A stretch of 64,000 bases of DNA, taken from positions 123,788,295-123,852,294 of the forward strand of contig NC_035443.2 in NCBI RefSeq assembly GCF_002127325.2, in the 5' to 3' direction. The notes below the pieces were generated by a model that was given only the letters and a program-made list of their open reading frames with translations, was not told the DNA's origin and did no database searches. This DNA is from Helianthus annuus. Lineage: Eukaryota; Streptophyta; Magnoliopsida; Asterales; Asteraceae. Made by a program: the position numbers and the translations under genes. Each line of letters starts with the position of its first letter. Position 1 is the stretch's first letter. Shown here piece by piece: positions 12,801 to 22,957 of the stretch.

Positions 12801-14982
12801 GCGTATCTTGTCAACGTATTATTTTGGAAAGTATTATGTAAAGAGAAAATATATTATTCTTGAGAAAAATAATTATATTTTGAGATGAGAAATAAAATAT
12901 ATTAAGTGAGACTTAATATTATAAACACGCATGTATTAATTCCCCCATCCTTGGGAAGGAGATTAACTACCATGTATATACGCGGAACGGTTGTCTAACT
13001 GTTTCCCGAAAATGTAAACTATGAAACTAAAGCACGGCCATCCGTCTAATAGAATTAGCACATGTAGGTCGTTGCGCAGCAGTTGGATATTTGGATTACT
13101 TGGTATTGTGACGCACTCACTGTGAGTTCATGTCCCCCTTTTCTCTTAACTGTTTTCAGTTTTATAACTTCGGGGGTGAAATACATGTTACTTTGATTAT
13201 GAATATGTTTATACATGGTATGGTTAGCGTAAGGAGGTTTACTACTTAGATCATGTGAGTGGGTAGGCACAACTTGAGGCCATTAATCCTCGTAGTAGGA
13301 CCGAGGGACAGGAGCGGTAGATCTATCTGGGTGTAGCGAGCCCAGCCCCAGGTCCAGCATAACGGACCTCGGGGTGACTTAGTGCCCGACGCATAAATCC
13401 GCTAGGTTTGAGTCATCCCTACTTGCACTTCACACATATCAATGGCCTTACAAACCATTGGTGATCTCTTTTTCCTTATTTGCTACATACCAGGTTTTTG
13501 ATAAAGATAAAGGTTTGTTTACTCACTTTCGCATGAACTCGCTCAACATTATTGTTGATTTTTCAACTTACATGTATTTCAGGGAATTAACGATCTGGCG
13601 CGGTATGGCTTGTTTTCCGCTGCATTAGGCCCGAGGTCATCCAGGGTTCAAGGCTTGTGACTCTTTCCTGGACAAGTCACAGTCCCTGAACCATGTTTAC
13701 TTTAAGTTTGCATTTGTAATGTTTAGACAAGTTATGGTTGTTGGGTGTTAACCCATTAAGACAATGTTTTACTATTTTATTTTTAATGGATGATCTTGCA
13801 TATTTTAATTCATATAGCTTGTTATGATTAAGCTATGGTATTAAGAAGTCACACCAAATTAACCACGCTTCCGCAAAGCCAGGGTGTGACAAAGACATAC
13901 TTAAATTGGGCTCTGATCAGGTGCTCACGAACATCTCCTATTTCGAGCACTTCTTTGTTGTAACGGGTAATTAAGTCTTCTAAACTTTCGTCATCGCGAC
14001 GCCAGATATTCATTACGTCCGCCGTATCGCGGATGGACCGCCTCTGCTGGCTGAAGTGCACCAAAAACTTTTCTCGCAAATCTACCCATGATGTGATTTT
14101 CCCTACAGGCAGGTTGTCAAACTAGAGCCTTGCGGCGCCTGTGAGGGTTTGAAAAAAAGGTGACACCACATCGGTAGAGTCCAACCTCTTACCAACCCCG
14201 CGCTCGTGAAGACCCGAAGATGGTCATCTGGGTCCGTCATACCATTAAACTTGCCTACGTTGGATGGAAGCTTCGCTTTCTCTAATGGAGCCAGAGCTAT
14301 TTCGCTGATGAACTTGGAATTTTCTGCAGCTTCCACAGGGCGGTAGATCAGATTATAATCGTGTTCAGCTTCAGGATTGTAAACCACGCGGGGTTTACAT
14401 TTGTTGTAATTCGGTTGTAACCGACTGAACACGCTTGCACTGTCTCCTTCACGGTAAGTTCTATCGTACTCACTGGTGTGGGTGTCCCGTTGTGGGCCTA
14501 ACCTGGTGTGAACTGACTGTCGTCGATGAGAATGAGACTCATCCCAATACTCTCTTCGGCGATTCTCAGACTGAGTATACGCATATCTCGTTGGAGATCT
14601 AGAGTAAACTTCGATGTCTTCGATCTGAACCCGTGATGGTCCATCATGCTGAGAAACATGCGGTACTGATGGTGCTAGAGTATGGGACACAGGCCTTCGC
14701 GATTGAGTATGAGGAGCCGTTTGTGCACCAAGTTGTGCATACACAGCGTTGATCGCTCCCTGAGATCTGACGTACCAGGAAATTGGGGTTTCTCCAGGGG
14801 GGTAGAATTGAGCTTACAGGGATCTCAGGCTGCATCCTTGGAGTGACAGGGTCATTCGGATGATTATCAGTGTACTGCACTTCATTTTCATCTGAAGCTT
14901 CTTCTACAATTCCCTCAACTTGGGTATTGTTAACGAAATTTGGCCGATGGCCGGTTTGACGGTGAGTCGAAGTTTCTTCCAT
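9880..14982 (-). pseudogene. Gypsy gag (TAT-like), frameshifted and split by a solo LTR
   Basis: Minus-strand frames 14982-14644, 14744-14103, 14079-13849 and 10511-10032 make up one gag gene. The N-terminal part is polar and low complexity. The retrotransposon gag domain lies around 13897-14300 (FLVHFSQQRRSI, EDLITRYNKEV). The C-terminal part carries a zinc-knuckle-like CDYHKDNCHTTNNC near 10050-10095. The 3395-bp solo LTR entered within the gag domain and duplicated the 5-bp target AAGAC. At least two additional frame changes (about 14100 and about 14750) show older decay. The start at 14982 is the first ATG after the primer-site region. Confidence 0.82.
10497..13891 (+). mobile_element. 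Solo LTR of a Ty3/gypsy element (3395 bp)
   Basis: The solo LTR starts TGTGAAAACC and ends GGGTGTGACA, with perfect 5-bp target duplications AAGAC (10492-10496 and 13892-13896). The TATA box TCTATAAATA at 11371-11380 is followed by a CA-repeat leader, giving plus orientation. It contains AT-rich 12.0-12.9 kb and a GC-richer 13.0-13.7 kb. The unusual length and the ends suggest a chromovirus (Tekay/Del-like); this is inference. No internal region remains. Short ORFs inside are not genes. Confidence 0.9.
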
Positions 14983-15054
14983 TTAAAAAATGGAAATGAC
15001 AAAGTGAATCGAAACGAGAAAAAATGGATGGAATAGAGAAATCGGTGGCGCCAA

Positions 15055-15921
15055 TGAAGAAACACTGGTTAAATGACCGAAATCAGATAAACCAGGTGGT
15101 TAGGTTCTGCATAAAAGGGTTGGGTTCTCCTCATTCGGTTCATGGGGACAGATCTTCTTCTCTTCTCGACAGCTGCAAAACAGACACCGTTAGACTCGCC
15201 ACGGGGAGAATGGGGGTTCTCTCCGTGACCACCCTCCGGCGTGAGAATAAGTATCGGTATACGAAGAAGAAGAAGTATAAGTGAAGTGAATGTAACTTGA
15301 AGATTGTACCTGAATTATCCTTCTATTTATAGCCGAAGTTTGGGCGGGAAAACCTGTTATTGAAATATTGACGGAAAATGCTAACTCCATAAGCGGTTAT
15401 TTTTCCCTCCGTTAATCTCTTGATCGAATGTGAGAGCACACGGATTGCGATCTTTGATCAACGGCTGGGGTATTGCCACGTAGAAAGTGGGCAAGTGAAG
15501 ACCTCTCTTCAATTCCATGCCATCATCGTGACTTCAAGGGAGCCTGGGATGATGACACGTGGCCAGACGGTTATAACCGTCTGGTGGTGCACGATTGAGC
15601 CTTCTAGAAGATTACAGCTGTAATCCAGTGTGGCTTCTTACTGTATGGCATCAGTGAAGTAAATAATATCCAAGTCTGGGCCTTATTTATGCAGAAGTGT
15701 TTAATAGGATTTTTATCCTTATCTGTTATGGAGAGAGGCACAAGGATTCGTTAGTTTCCTTTTGGCGTTCAGGTGTTGCTTGTTTTTCTTCTAAGTTATC
15801 TTTGTAGGACCAGTGCGCGTCCGCGCAAGGTTTAAAGAGGGTTAGAAGGGTGAGATTGTGGTGTGGTCCCAAGTACTCGAAGCGAGGTTTTTGGGACCTT
15901 ACCCCTTCATATATCCTAACA
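15055..15921 (-). mobile_element. 5' LTR of the TAT-like gypsy element
   Basis: Read on the minus strand, it starts TGTTAGGATATATG at 15921 and ends TTCTTCA at 15055. A primer-site-like TTGGCGCCACC follows immediately. The TATA box (CTATAAATAG on minus, about 15328-15337) is well placed. Length is 867 bp. No second copy is present in the window. Confidence 0.78.
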
Positions 15922-16084
15922 CCAAGTTTTTTTAGTTCTATATTTTCATATTTTTTAATACTTTATTGCGTTTTTATTACCTTATTTTCTCGTATTTTTT
16001 GTTTATTATTATTAAATATACATTGTATAATAAAAAAAAATTAAAATAAATGCACTACCATAAATTTAAAAGAAAGATATTAGA
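15922..16084. other. AT-rich segment between gypsy LTR and hAT right half
   Basis: The segment holds T-rich and A-rich runs only. It may be interior of the split hAT-like element. No gene. Confidence 0.4.
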
Positions 16085-16290
16085 ATCATGTATCGGGTAT
16101 AATCGGTTCTGGTTCCGGTTCTTGTTTGGTTTCGGGTATTAATCAGGTATAATCGGTTCCGGTTCCAGACATGGAGATAAAAATGCATACCCTATCTATA
16201 CCTTGCGGATAGGGTCGGTTCCGGTTTCAGGTATAGAATACCCGGGTATTAAAAAAACCGGTTCCGGGTACGGTTTTTTTTGCACCTCTA

Positions 16291-17050
16291 GTTGTGAATG
16301 TTATGGACTTAATCACGGTGGATATGCAGACCATTACAACAAGCCCAATTAATCAGCCCAGTCAAGAGTTAGCTAAGGCCCAACAAGTTAAAAGGGTTTG
16401 TGAAAGAACCATCGTTGGATTATAAGGAGCTGTAGGTGGGATCGTAAGAACTTATTATGCAAATTGTTAATCAGTTCTCTGTTCTTCTTTTCCCATCTAG
16501 TTTTATCTCAATTTATATTTCACTGCTGTATGTTTAATTCTATGTAATCAAATTCCATGAATTAGTGAACTATGCCTACTGTTGCTTCAATTCAATAACT
16601 ATTCTGCTATGTCAATTTCAGTCACTCAAGGTCGTGTACCCGCCACAGCACCACTTGCTCGCTCGGCGAGTACTAGTTAAATTAAATCCAATGTTTTAAA
16701 AACCGGTAAATACCGGCCGGTTATACTGGTATTACCGGTGCTGGATGCAAATCCGATAAGAAACATCCCGATAAATAAGTGAAACGGTATAAGTTTCGTA
16801 CCGTCAGTAAAATCCGGTATCCTGGTTTAAATCTAGAAAAAAAACATCAACCTAGAAACCTATAAAGCAAGGGGCTAAAAAGTAGGCTCCGTTGCCATAC
16901 TCCAATCACCAAATAAAAAATACCGCCACGTCACACACTACGTGGACCATTTCACCAGCACCGCAAACCTCAAGGACCACTACAAATTTCATCAACAACC
17001 ATAAAAACCGACCCAATTTCTTCAGAAACCCCCAAAAAACCTTCTGAAAA
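16291..17050 (+). other. Upstream region of the 67-codon ORF
   Basis: 16685-16850 holds a short AACCGGTAAATACCGG-rich repeat remnant. 16860-17050 is A/C-rich, without upstream stop-dense structure typical of LTRs, and could be the 5' leader. I could not fix a TATA box or transcription start. Confidence 0.4.
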
Positions 17051-17254
17051 ATGCTTCACCTGTTCTTCGCAGTTGGATTCTCAGCAGCACCGTTGATTCT
17101 ACTCATACCTCCTGTACGTAACTTCAATCTGTTGGTTGCCGCTATGGAAGATTTGTTGCGGGAGTCATCCGTACACACCAGTCGGATTTATCCGGCTGTG
17201 CGGTACGCGTGTTCTAGGGTTTTGGATTGTATGCTATGCAGTTCCGCTCGTTGA
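17051..17254 (+). CDS. Small conserved-looking plant protein (67 aa)
   Basis: The intact ORF begins MLHLFFAVGFSAAPL. Residues 1-24 form a hydrophobic segment with two prolines (LLIPPVRN). An amphipathic polar stretch (MEDLLRESS) follows, then a basic C-terminus ending CSSAR. The whole layout (hydrophobic start, PPVR turn, MEDLLRES helix, YP-x-R-YA-x-SR motif) matches, from memory, a family of unnamed 60-70 aa plant proteins found as single short exons. No function is known to me. The start context is GAAAAATGC. The gene sits between repeats but is not part of any element I could bound, and it has no internal stop. It could also be a retrocopy or recently dead paralogue. The overlapping frame 17136-17369 is a shadow. 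Confidence 0.62.
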   Translation: MLHLFFAVGFSAAPLILLIPPVRNFNLLVAAMEDLLRESSVHTSRIYPAVRYACSRVLDCMLCSSAR

Positions 17255-17697
17255 ATTGACGGTGCCGGAGGTTTATGATTTAAGCTTTGTTGAGAAAAGA
17301 TTTATGCGGATTTCACCGTCTGTGTTACGGTATGGTTGGTGTTCTAGGGTTAGGGTTCTGGATTTGTAGCGTTTGCAATTGCAATTCCGTCCGTTAAAGT
17401 GATTTGTATACTGATAAGTTTGGATCGATTTGGATTGTATATACACAACACACATATATGTATGATTTTTAATTTTGATGTTAATTGGTACATCATATTA
17501 TTGTGATGACAATGATAAATAACTATTAGTGCTCGTTTGTGTTACTTTTCAATCTTTGTGTTTTTCATATTATTTTGTTGATTACTATTTTTAAAAGAAA
17601 CTTATCAAAATTTCACTGATTATCGGAATATTATTGTGTAATTATGTCGTAGGTGAGAATGTAAATTCCTTTTTGAACAATGAAAATGGGTAACAAA
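17255..17697. other. Downstream non-coding region of the small ORF
   Basis: The region is T-rich and includes a tandem echo of the coding 3' end (TTCTAGGGTT...GGATT at about 17209-17226 and 17341-17366). That echo suggests a local duplication of about 130 bp. No further gene. Confidence 0.4.
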
Positions 17698-17700
17698 TTA

Positions 17701-18236
17701 GGGGCGTTCTGTTCGCAAGAATTCTATCTCCTAAGATGTTCGGTTGACAATAGAATTAGAATTGGAATTAGGCATGGATTCCTTCAAATTCCTGCAACTA
17801 AATGAATTCAAAATTCTTCCTATATGTGAGGAATTAAAATAAATTCATTAGAATTTTCGACCGTTTCGACCCGCACCGTTTCAACTCGTACCGTTTCGGT
17901 CCGAACCGTTTCGACCCATACTGGTTTCGATCTGAACCGTTTCGACCCATACTGGTTTCGATCCGAACCGTTTCGACCCGTACCGTTTCGACGCGAACGG
18001 TTTCGACCCATACCGTTTCGACGCGAACGGTTTCGACCCGTACCGTTTCGACCCGAACTGGTGGTTGTGGGTGCCGGGGTGATGGATTCCAATTCATTTG
18101 ACAATCAAACACAACAAAAATGGAACTGAGATTCCAATTTCAACAATTTCTAATTTCAAATCTAATTCCTTCAAATTCTAATTCCTATACAAATTCCAAT
18201 TCCAATTCTAAATCATTCCATGAACCAAACGCCCTC
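17701..18236. mobile_element. PIF/Harbinger-type MITE carrying a minisatellite
   Basis: The ends GGGGCGTTCTGTTC and GAACCAAACGCCCTC are imperfect inverted repeats, flanked by TTA on both sides (17698-17700 and 18237-18239), the 3-bp target of PIF/Harbinger. AATTCCAATTC-rich arms surround a minisatellite at about 17860-18065. No transposase (536 bp). Confidence 0.83.
17860..18065. repeat. Minisatellite of CCGTTTCGACCCGTA-like units
   Basis: About 13 variant units of 15-18 bp built on CCGTTTCGACC. On the minus strand two frames stay open across it and read as GRN/RRN or VETVR repeats. This explains two apparent ORFs that are not genes. Confidence 0.85.
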
Positions 18237-18239
18237 TTA

Positions 18240-18623
18240 GTAAATCGCTAGCAAAAGACGGAAAAAAGCAGATTATATCTATGCGGTTAGGCTAACCGGG
18301 TGTAAAAGTGTAGCGGCGCAAACATGAGCTACATCAGCTGGGCAAAATAAAGGAACATCGTCACATTGATCCAGATCGCGGTTGCTAGAGTTATTTATTT
18401 TTCTTTTTAAATATTAAATAACATATAATCCAATCATATTCCGTCACCTCAACTTAATACTACGCTTCACGTTTCATCTTCCCTCCGTCACCTACGTGGG
18501 TGCTCTTTAGTTTTCCACAATTTGCATTCACCAGAAGAAGACAGAGTCTTAGATGAACAAATTAATGTATAGTATAACATCCAAGGACAATATGTATGCG
18601 TCTATACTTGTGTGGTTTTTACT
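18240..18623. other. Unassigned region before the 57-bp repeat
   Basis: No domain, terminus or repeat recognised. An ORF opens at 18553 and runs into the duplication that follows. Confidence 0.3.
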
Positions 18624-18737
18624 TTTTACAGTATTTTTATTTCTATTATTGATATGTTGTTTAACTATTAGCTATGCAGATTTTACAGTATTTTTATTTC
18701 TGTTATTGATATATTGTTTAACTATTAGCTATGCAGA
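18624..18737 (+). repeat. 57-bp perfect-phase tandem duplication
   Basis: Two copies (18624-18680, 18681-18737) differ at about two bases. Because 57 is a multiple of three, the ORF at 18553-18855 reads the same hydrophobic segment twice (FLFLLLI...LTISYAD). The ORF then runs into a MITE, so coding function is doubtful. Confidence 0.8.
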
Positions 18738-18740
18738 TGT

Positions 18741-19110
18741 AGAGGTGTACAAAAAAATCGGTTTTAGGACCGAAATCGGGAAAAAAACCGAAACCATTTT
18801 TTTAACCGGTTTTTTAATAACTGGTTTTAGAACCGAACCGAACCGCCGGTGGTAGACCGGTTAGGGATATTTATCTTCGAAACCGGTTATAAAAACCGGT
18901 TTAAACCGGTAAAACCAGTTATTTGGAATAAACCGGTTAAAACCGACACTAACGAGTTGGACCGATTATTGTTTTGAGTAAAAAAAACCGGTTAGTAATC
19001 GAAACTGATTATAAAAAAAAAAACGGTTTTTGTTTGCGATAAAAAAACCGGTTCGGTTAATAACTGGAACTGGTTTTAAAAAAAAAAAAAAAAACAATTT
19101 CTACACCTCT
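18741..19110. mobile_element. hAT-like MITE rich in AACCGGTT (370 bp)
   Basis: The ends AGAGGTGTAC and CTACACCTCT are inverted. The interior is packed with AACCGGTTTT and AAAACCGGTT words. It is related to the split element at 6051/16290. I found no convincing 8-bp target duplication. Confidence 0.7.
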
Positions 19111-20214
19111 GTAACAACAGATGTGGCAAAACAAGTTATTAGGAATTGATGACATGGACGTTAAGACAATGATGGGATGTCACATTATAAAAGGAATTGA
19201 ATATTGTAGATTTTACTTCAACTAAAAGTGGTCTTCCGTTCAAAAAATAAAAAATAAAAGTGGTCTACAAAGGTTTTTGTTGGTTGGAGTAACTAAAAGT
19301 GGTCTTAAAGGTTTTGTTGGTGGGAGTAGTGGGTTCAGAAAGGGTCCTTTACTGAATATCAAGGAGACGTGTCCAACCCTTAAGCCATGTATGTATGTCT
19401 TTGCACAGAAGTGGAAGTGAGACGAGCGAGAAGGACGAAGTTGATGTCTATAAGTGTGAGTGATAACTGAACCGTTAATTAAAACTGATTCGAAAACTGA
19501 TAAAACCGAACCGAAATTAACTGAAAGCGAATTAACTGAAAGTCGGTTAACGGGTATTTTTTTGTACTATTAGTTAACTGAAATTAACCGAAACAAATCA
19601 TTTAAATCTTAATATAGTTCTAACTTTTAAACATCGATATCATGTTTTATACGAGTTAAGATCAGGTACAAACCTTATATTATCTAAAATCAGTAAGAAC
19701 AAATTTTGATTGTTGATTAATTGAATCAAGGGTTAGGATTGATTAGAGTTCATCATTAACAATCATGAGTTAAAGTTAATTGTTACATTATGCATTTAAT
19801 TTATGCTTTATGTAACACTAAACTACTCTTTTGCTCGAATTTTAACCTGACCTCTAATTTAAAAGACATGTGCTCATACTAAGTACTAAGTAAACTAGCC
19901 CCTCGTTGGTTAACGTAATAGAATCGATTTACATGTCCTGGTCTTGCTTGCATTGTGTGGTGCTCTTTTGTACAACAAATGGTTGGTTAATTAAAAATTA
20001 CATAAATCATAATAATTTAATTTACTCTTTGCAAGACAGTGACCATATTTGAAACTATTGGGCTTAATTTTACGTCACCTGATTTTCTGATTAATTCTAA
20101 ATTATTTTCTGATTACTCCTTATTTGAACAATTAATCAATGATGCACTAATTGTAAATTAAAAAAGGTGTTATGTATATGTATATTTGGAATGATTAATG
20201 CGACTTCAACAATC
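19111..20214. other. Gene-free region
   Basis: A short local duplication of ACTAAAAGTGGTCT occurs at about 19222 and 19290. A stretch of AACCGAA/TTAACTGAA words lies at about 19460-19590. Nothing else is recognisable. Confidence 0.4.
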
Positions 20215-20222
20215 ATTTTATC

Positions 20223-21105
20223 TAGGCTGTAAACTAATCAAATGTTTGGCGAACAGTTCGTGAACCGTTAAGCAAAAAGTTCGTTTGTGTTCGTTCGTTT
20301 ATTAAACAAACGAACACGAACAAGAATTTCATTCGTTTAACTAAATGAACGAACATTAACATAGGTCGCGTTCGTTCATTTATGTTCTTGAACGTTCAAT
20401 AACGTGTTCGTTTGTGTTCGATAGTTCATTAATGTTTTTATTTTTTATTTATTATTTATACACTTCAAAATCCAACAAAAAATATGTATTTATGCCGTGT
20501 TCCCGAGTTTAATAAACGAAAGAAAAGAAAAGAAAAGAAAAAGAAGAGTAGAAAAGAAAATTTTAATTAGCTAACGTGTTACCGAGTTCGAAGAAAATGA
20601 AAAGAAAAGTAAGAATTTTATGTATAAAAAACATTTTCCTTCCAAATCTTTCCAATTTGGAAGGATTTAAAATGAAGGCAAAAGACATAAGTTTTCCTTC
20701 TTTTTCTCTCCATTTCTTTTCTTAAAAAAATTCAGGAACACGACTTTTTTCACATCCTTCCAAATCCTTTCTTTTCCTTCGTTAAATGAAACTCGGGAAC
20801 ACATCATTAGTGTCAGTGCATTGTATATTCAGTTCATAAACGGTTGTTTGTGTTCTTTTGTTTCCATTTGTGTTCATGAACATTAGTTTGTGCTCATTTG
20901 TGTTCATGAACGTTTTTTTTTTTTCATTCGTTGTCTAAAATTAACAAACACAAACGAACACGAACAACTTCATTTTTTAACAAACGAACACGAACAAAAA
21001 ATCTCGTTCGTTAAGTGTTCATGAATTGTTCGTGAACACAAATATTTCTTAACAAAATACACGTACAAGGCTTTAGTCTTGTTCATTTGGTTCATCTGCA
21101 GCCAA
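20223..21105. mobile_element. hAT-type MITE, copy 2, interrupted by another MITE
   Basis: This copy is the same family as 4505-5079 but inverted. It starts TAGGCTGTAAAC and ends GCAGCCAA, with perfect 8-bp target duplications ATTTTATC at 20215-20222 and 21106-21113. Its middle holds a separate MITE (20497-20802). Confidence 0.88.
20497..20802. mobile_element. Nested MITE with GTGTTCCCGAG ends
   Basis: The terminal repeats GTGTTCCCGAGTTT and AAACTCGGGAACAC are nearly perfect inverted repeats. The interior is rich in AAAAGAAAAG/CTTTTCTTTT. It interrupts the hAT-type MITE. No target duplication can be fixed; the flanks ATGCC and ATCAT are imperfect. Confidence 0.78.
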
Positions 21106-21113
21106 ATTTTATC

Positions 21114-22950
21114 TTATAATAGGGTAATGCCGAATTTACATTTCAAAGTTACTTTTCTTCAATAAACATTTATATTCATGATATATTTTTCATTTAAATT
21201 TCTTAAAAATGTTACGAAAATTAAGTAAAATAAAAGTGAAATTGAAAAGGATAGAATCTTATATGTAGTGACTCAAAGAAAGTTAGTTAATTCACATTAC
21301 ATTACATTTAGTTATAAAATAGAAAAATGTTTCCAGTGTCGTCTTTCTTAGAATATGTGTATATCACATTAGATATTATTAACCTTTTTTTTCTTTTAAC
21401 GGCAATCCCGTGTCATCTGTGAGACTTAAACCTAAAACCTTATTTTCTCTAATTACGTTTTAAATAAAGACTTTATTTTTACTAATGGATCAACACCCCT
21501 TTGGTAAAAAATATTAACTTGTTTGAATAAATGTGTATATCACATAGAAATTACACTACCGTAAATATCACCATAGACTTTTTTTCACTCGTGATACGAA
21601 TCAACAATAACTTCTCTCTAAAAAGGCGTCACTCGTAAATACACTTAAGTGTTTGCCTCACAAGCAATTTCTTCTCTTCCTATTCTATGGCATTTCTTCT
21701 AATAAGAAAAGTGTTCCCAAGAGTTAGAGGTCAGTTATAAACGTGTACGAAAGTTGAAAGATTGAGTGCTACAGAAGTTGGTTCAAGTATGGGGTTATAT
21801 TGTAATTAAAGAGGCAAGATATTACTTTTGAAAATCTTCTATAGGAGACGATTGATCCACGGTCCGAGTGTGCATCAAGCATGCTTTCGCCTGTAGCGTT
21901 TTGGTAAAAAAAAAAAATATACATGTTACCACTTGACCAAAACCATATCATTTTCCATAAACACCATAGTTAAGTAGATACTTTCCATTATTGTACTAGT
22001 TTTGTTTTTATGCTAGTTCAAGTATATGCTAATTTGATGATAAGATGGTTTTATAATCAGAAATAGTTGTATATGTGAAAAATATGATTTATAACAACAT
22101 TGTTAATAATATATGATTAAATGTGATTCATATTAGTATATATTTGTGAATTTTGAGCTGAAAAGTTAACGATCAAGGATTTTAACTTACACTTTTGATT
22201 TGATTTTTCTATCGTTCTTCAAGATAGTGATGAAGAACGATTGTGAGATACGTGCTATGTGACGATGATGAGCAATGAGACAATGATGTAGACGATTCGA
22301 TTTTGCTTTTAATCTTTAGATCTTGATTTGAAGATGATTAATGTGAGTAATTAAAGGAAAAAGTGATTATGATTATGTTCTTGGTTATTTTTCTACAATT
22401 CTTAGAGATAAGACTATGGGGTATATCGATTATGGTCCCATTTCCCCACCTTCACATCACCTCAATCTCATCACTTTCTTCTTCTTCCTCTTCCCCGTAA
22501 AAAAAATGATTTCCCCATCCATCCCCATCCAATAATATTAAGAGAGAGAGAGGGGTTCATAGGGAGGATCTGGAAGTTTTCCCCGTGCGTACTGAAGGTT
22601 CACGAGAGGGGTGGTGTTCCCGTCAGGGATGAGGGCCACCTCAACACCCCGCACCCATTCCCCGACCCACACCCCATCGTCTAAAAGATGAGATAAAGCT
22701 GAAAGATGATGGCAATAGTGGTAAGGAATTATGTAGTTAGATGTGGATAGCAATGATGATGGGCGGTGGTGCAACTTGGTTTCACATGGTGAACAATGGT
22801 AGTGATGTTGTGTTTGAACTTTGAATAAAATGATAACTTCAGAAATAATAGTAGTTTAATAATTTCAACTTTATATATAATTATAATATAATTATAATAT
22901 AATATAATATAAAAAATTGTTTTTTCTTTATAAAAGGGTTTTTATTTTAT
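21114..22950. other. Gene-free AT-rich region
   Basis: The region is AT-rich to about 22430. 22436-22680 is C-rich on one side and G-rich on the other (CCCCATCC and GGGGAA words), suggesting a degraded foldback element. No domain-bearing ORF. Confidence 0.4.
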
Positions 22951-22957
22951 TTTATTA

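Larger units (their letters stand above)
6238..15921 (-). mobile_element. TAT-like Ty3/gypsy retrotransposon lacking pol and 3' LTR
   Basis: On the minus strand the element reads: 5' LTR (15921 to 15055), primer site TTGGCGCCACC just below 15055, then gag from 14982 down to about 9880. No protease, RT or integrase follows. Next comes an extra gene in antisense orientation (plus strand, 6249-9480). Antisense extra ORFs between pol and the 3' LTR are known in the Tat lineage. The missing pol makes this copy non-autonomous. The left edge is truncated inside the extra ORF, with no 3' LTR visible. Two solo LTRs of other families interrupt it. Confidence 0.78.
6051..16290. mobile_element. hAT-like element split by a 10-kb nest
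   Basis: The left end CAGAGGTGCA (6051-6060) and right end TGCACCTCTA (16281-16290) are inverted. The flanks GTTGTAAA (6043-6050) and GTTGTGAA (16291-16298) form an 8-bp target duplication with one mismatch. Sequence just inside both ends is rich in AACCGGTT words, as in the related 370-bp element at 18741-19110. The two halves (about 6051-6237 and about 16085-16290) were one short element before a gypsy retrotransposon entered. The exact inner borders are uncertain. Confidence 0.78.

Noticed and set aside
17820..18112. Two minus-strand ORFs with RNG and VETVR repeats
   Set aside because: Produced by the minisatellite inside a MITE; no start context or domain.
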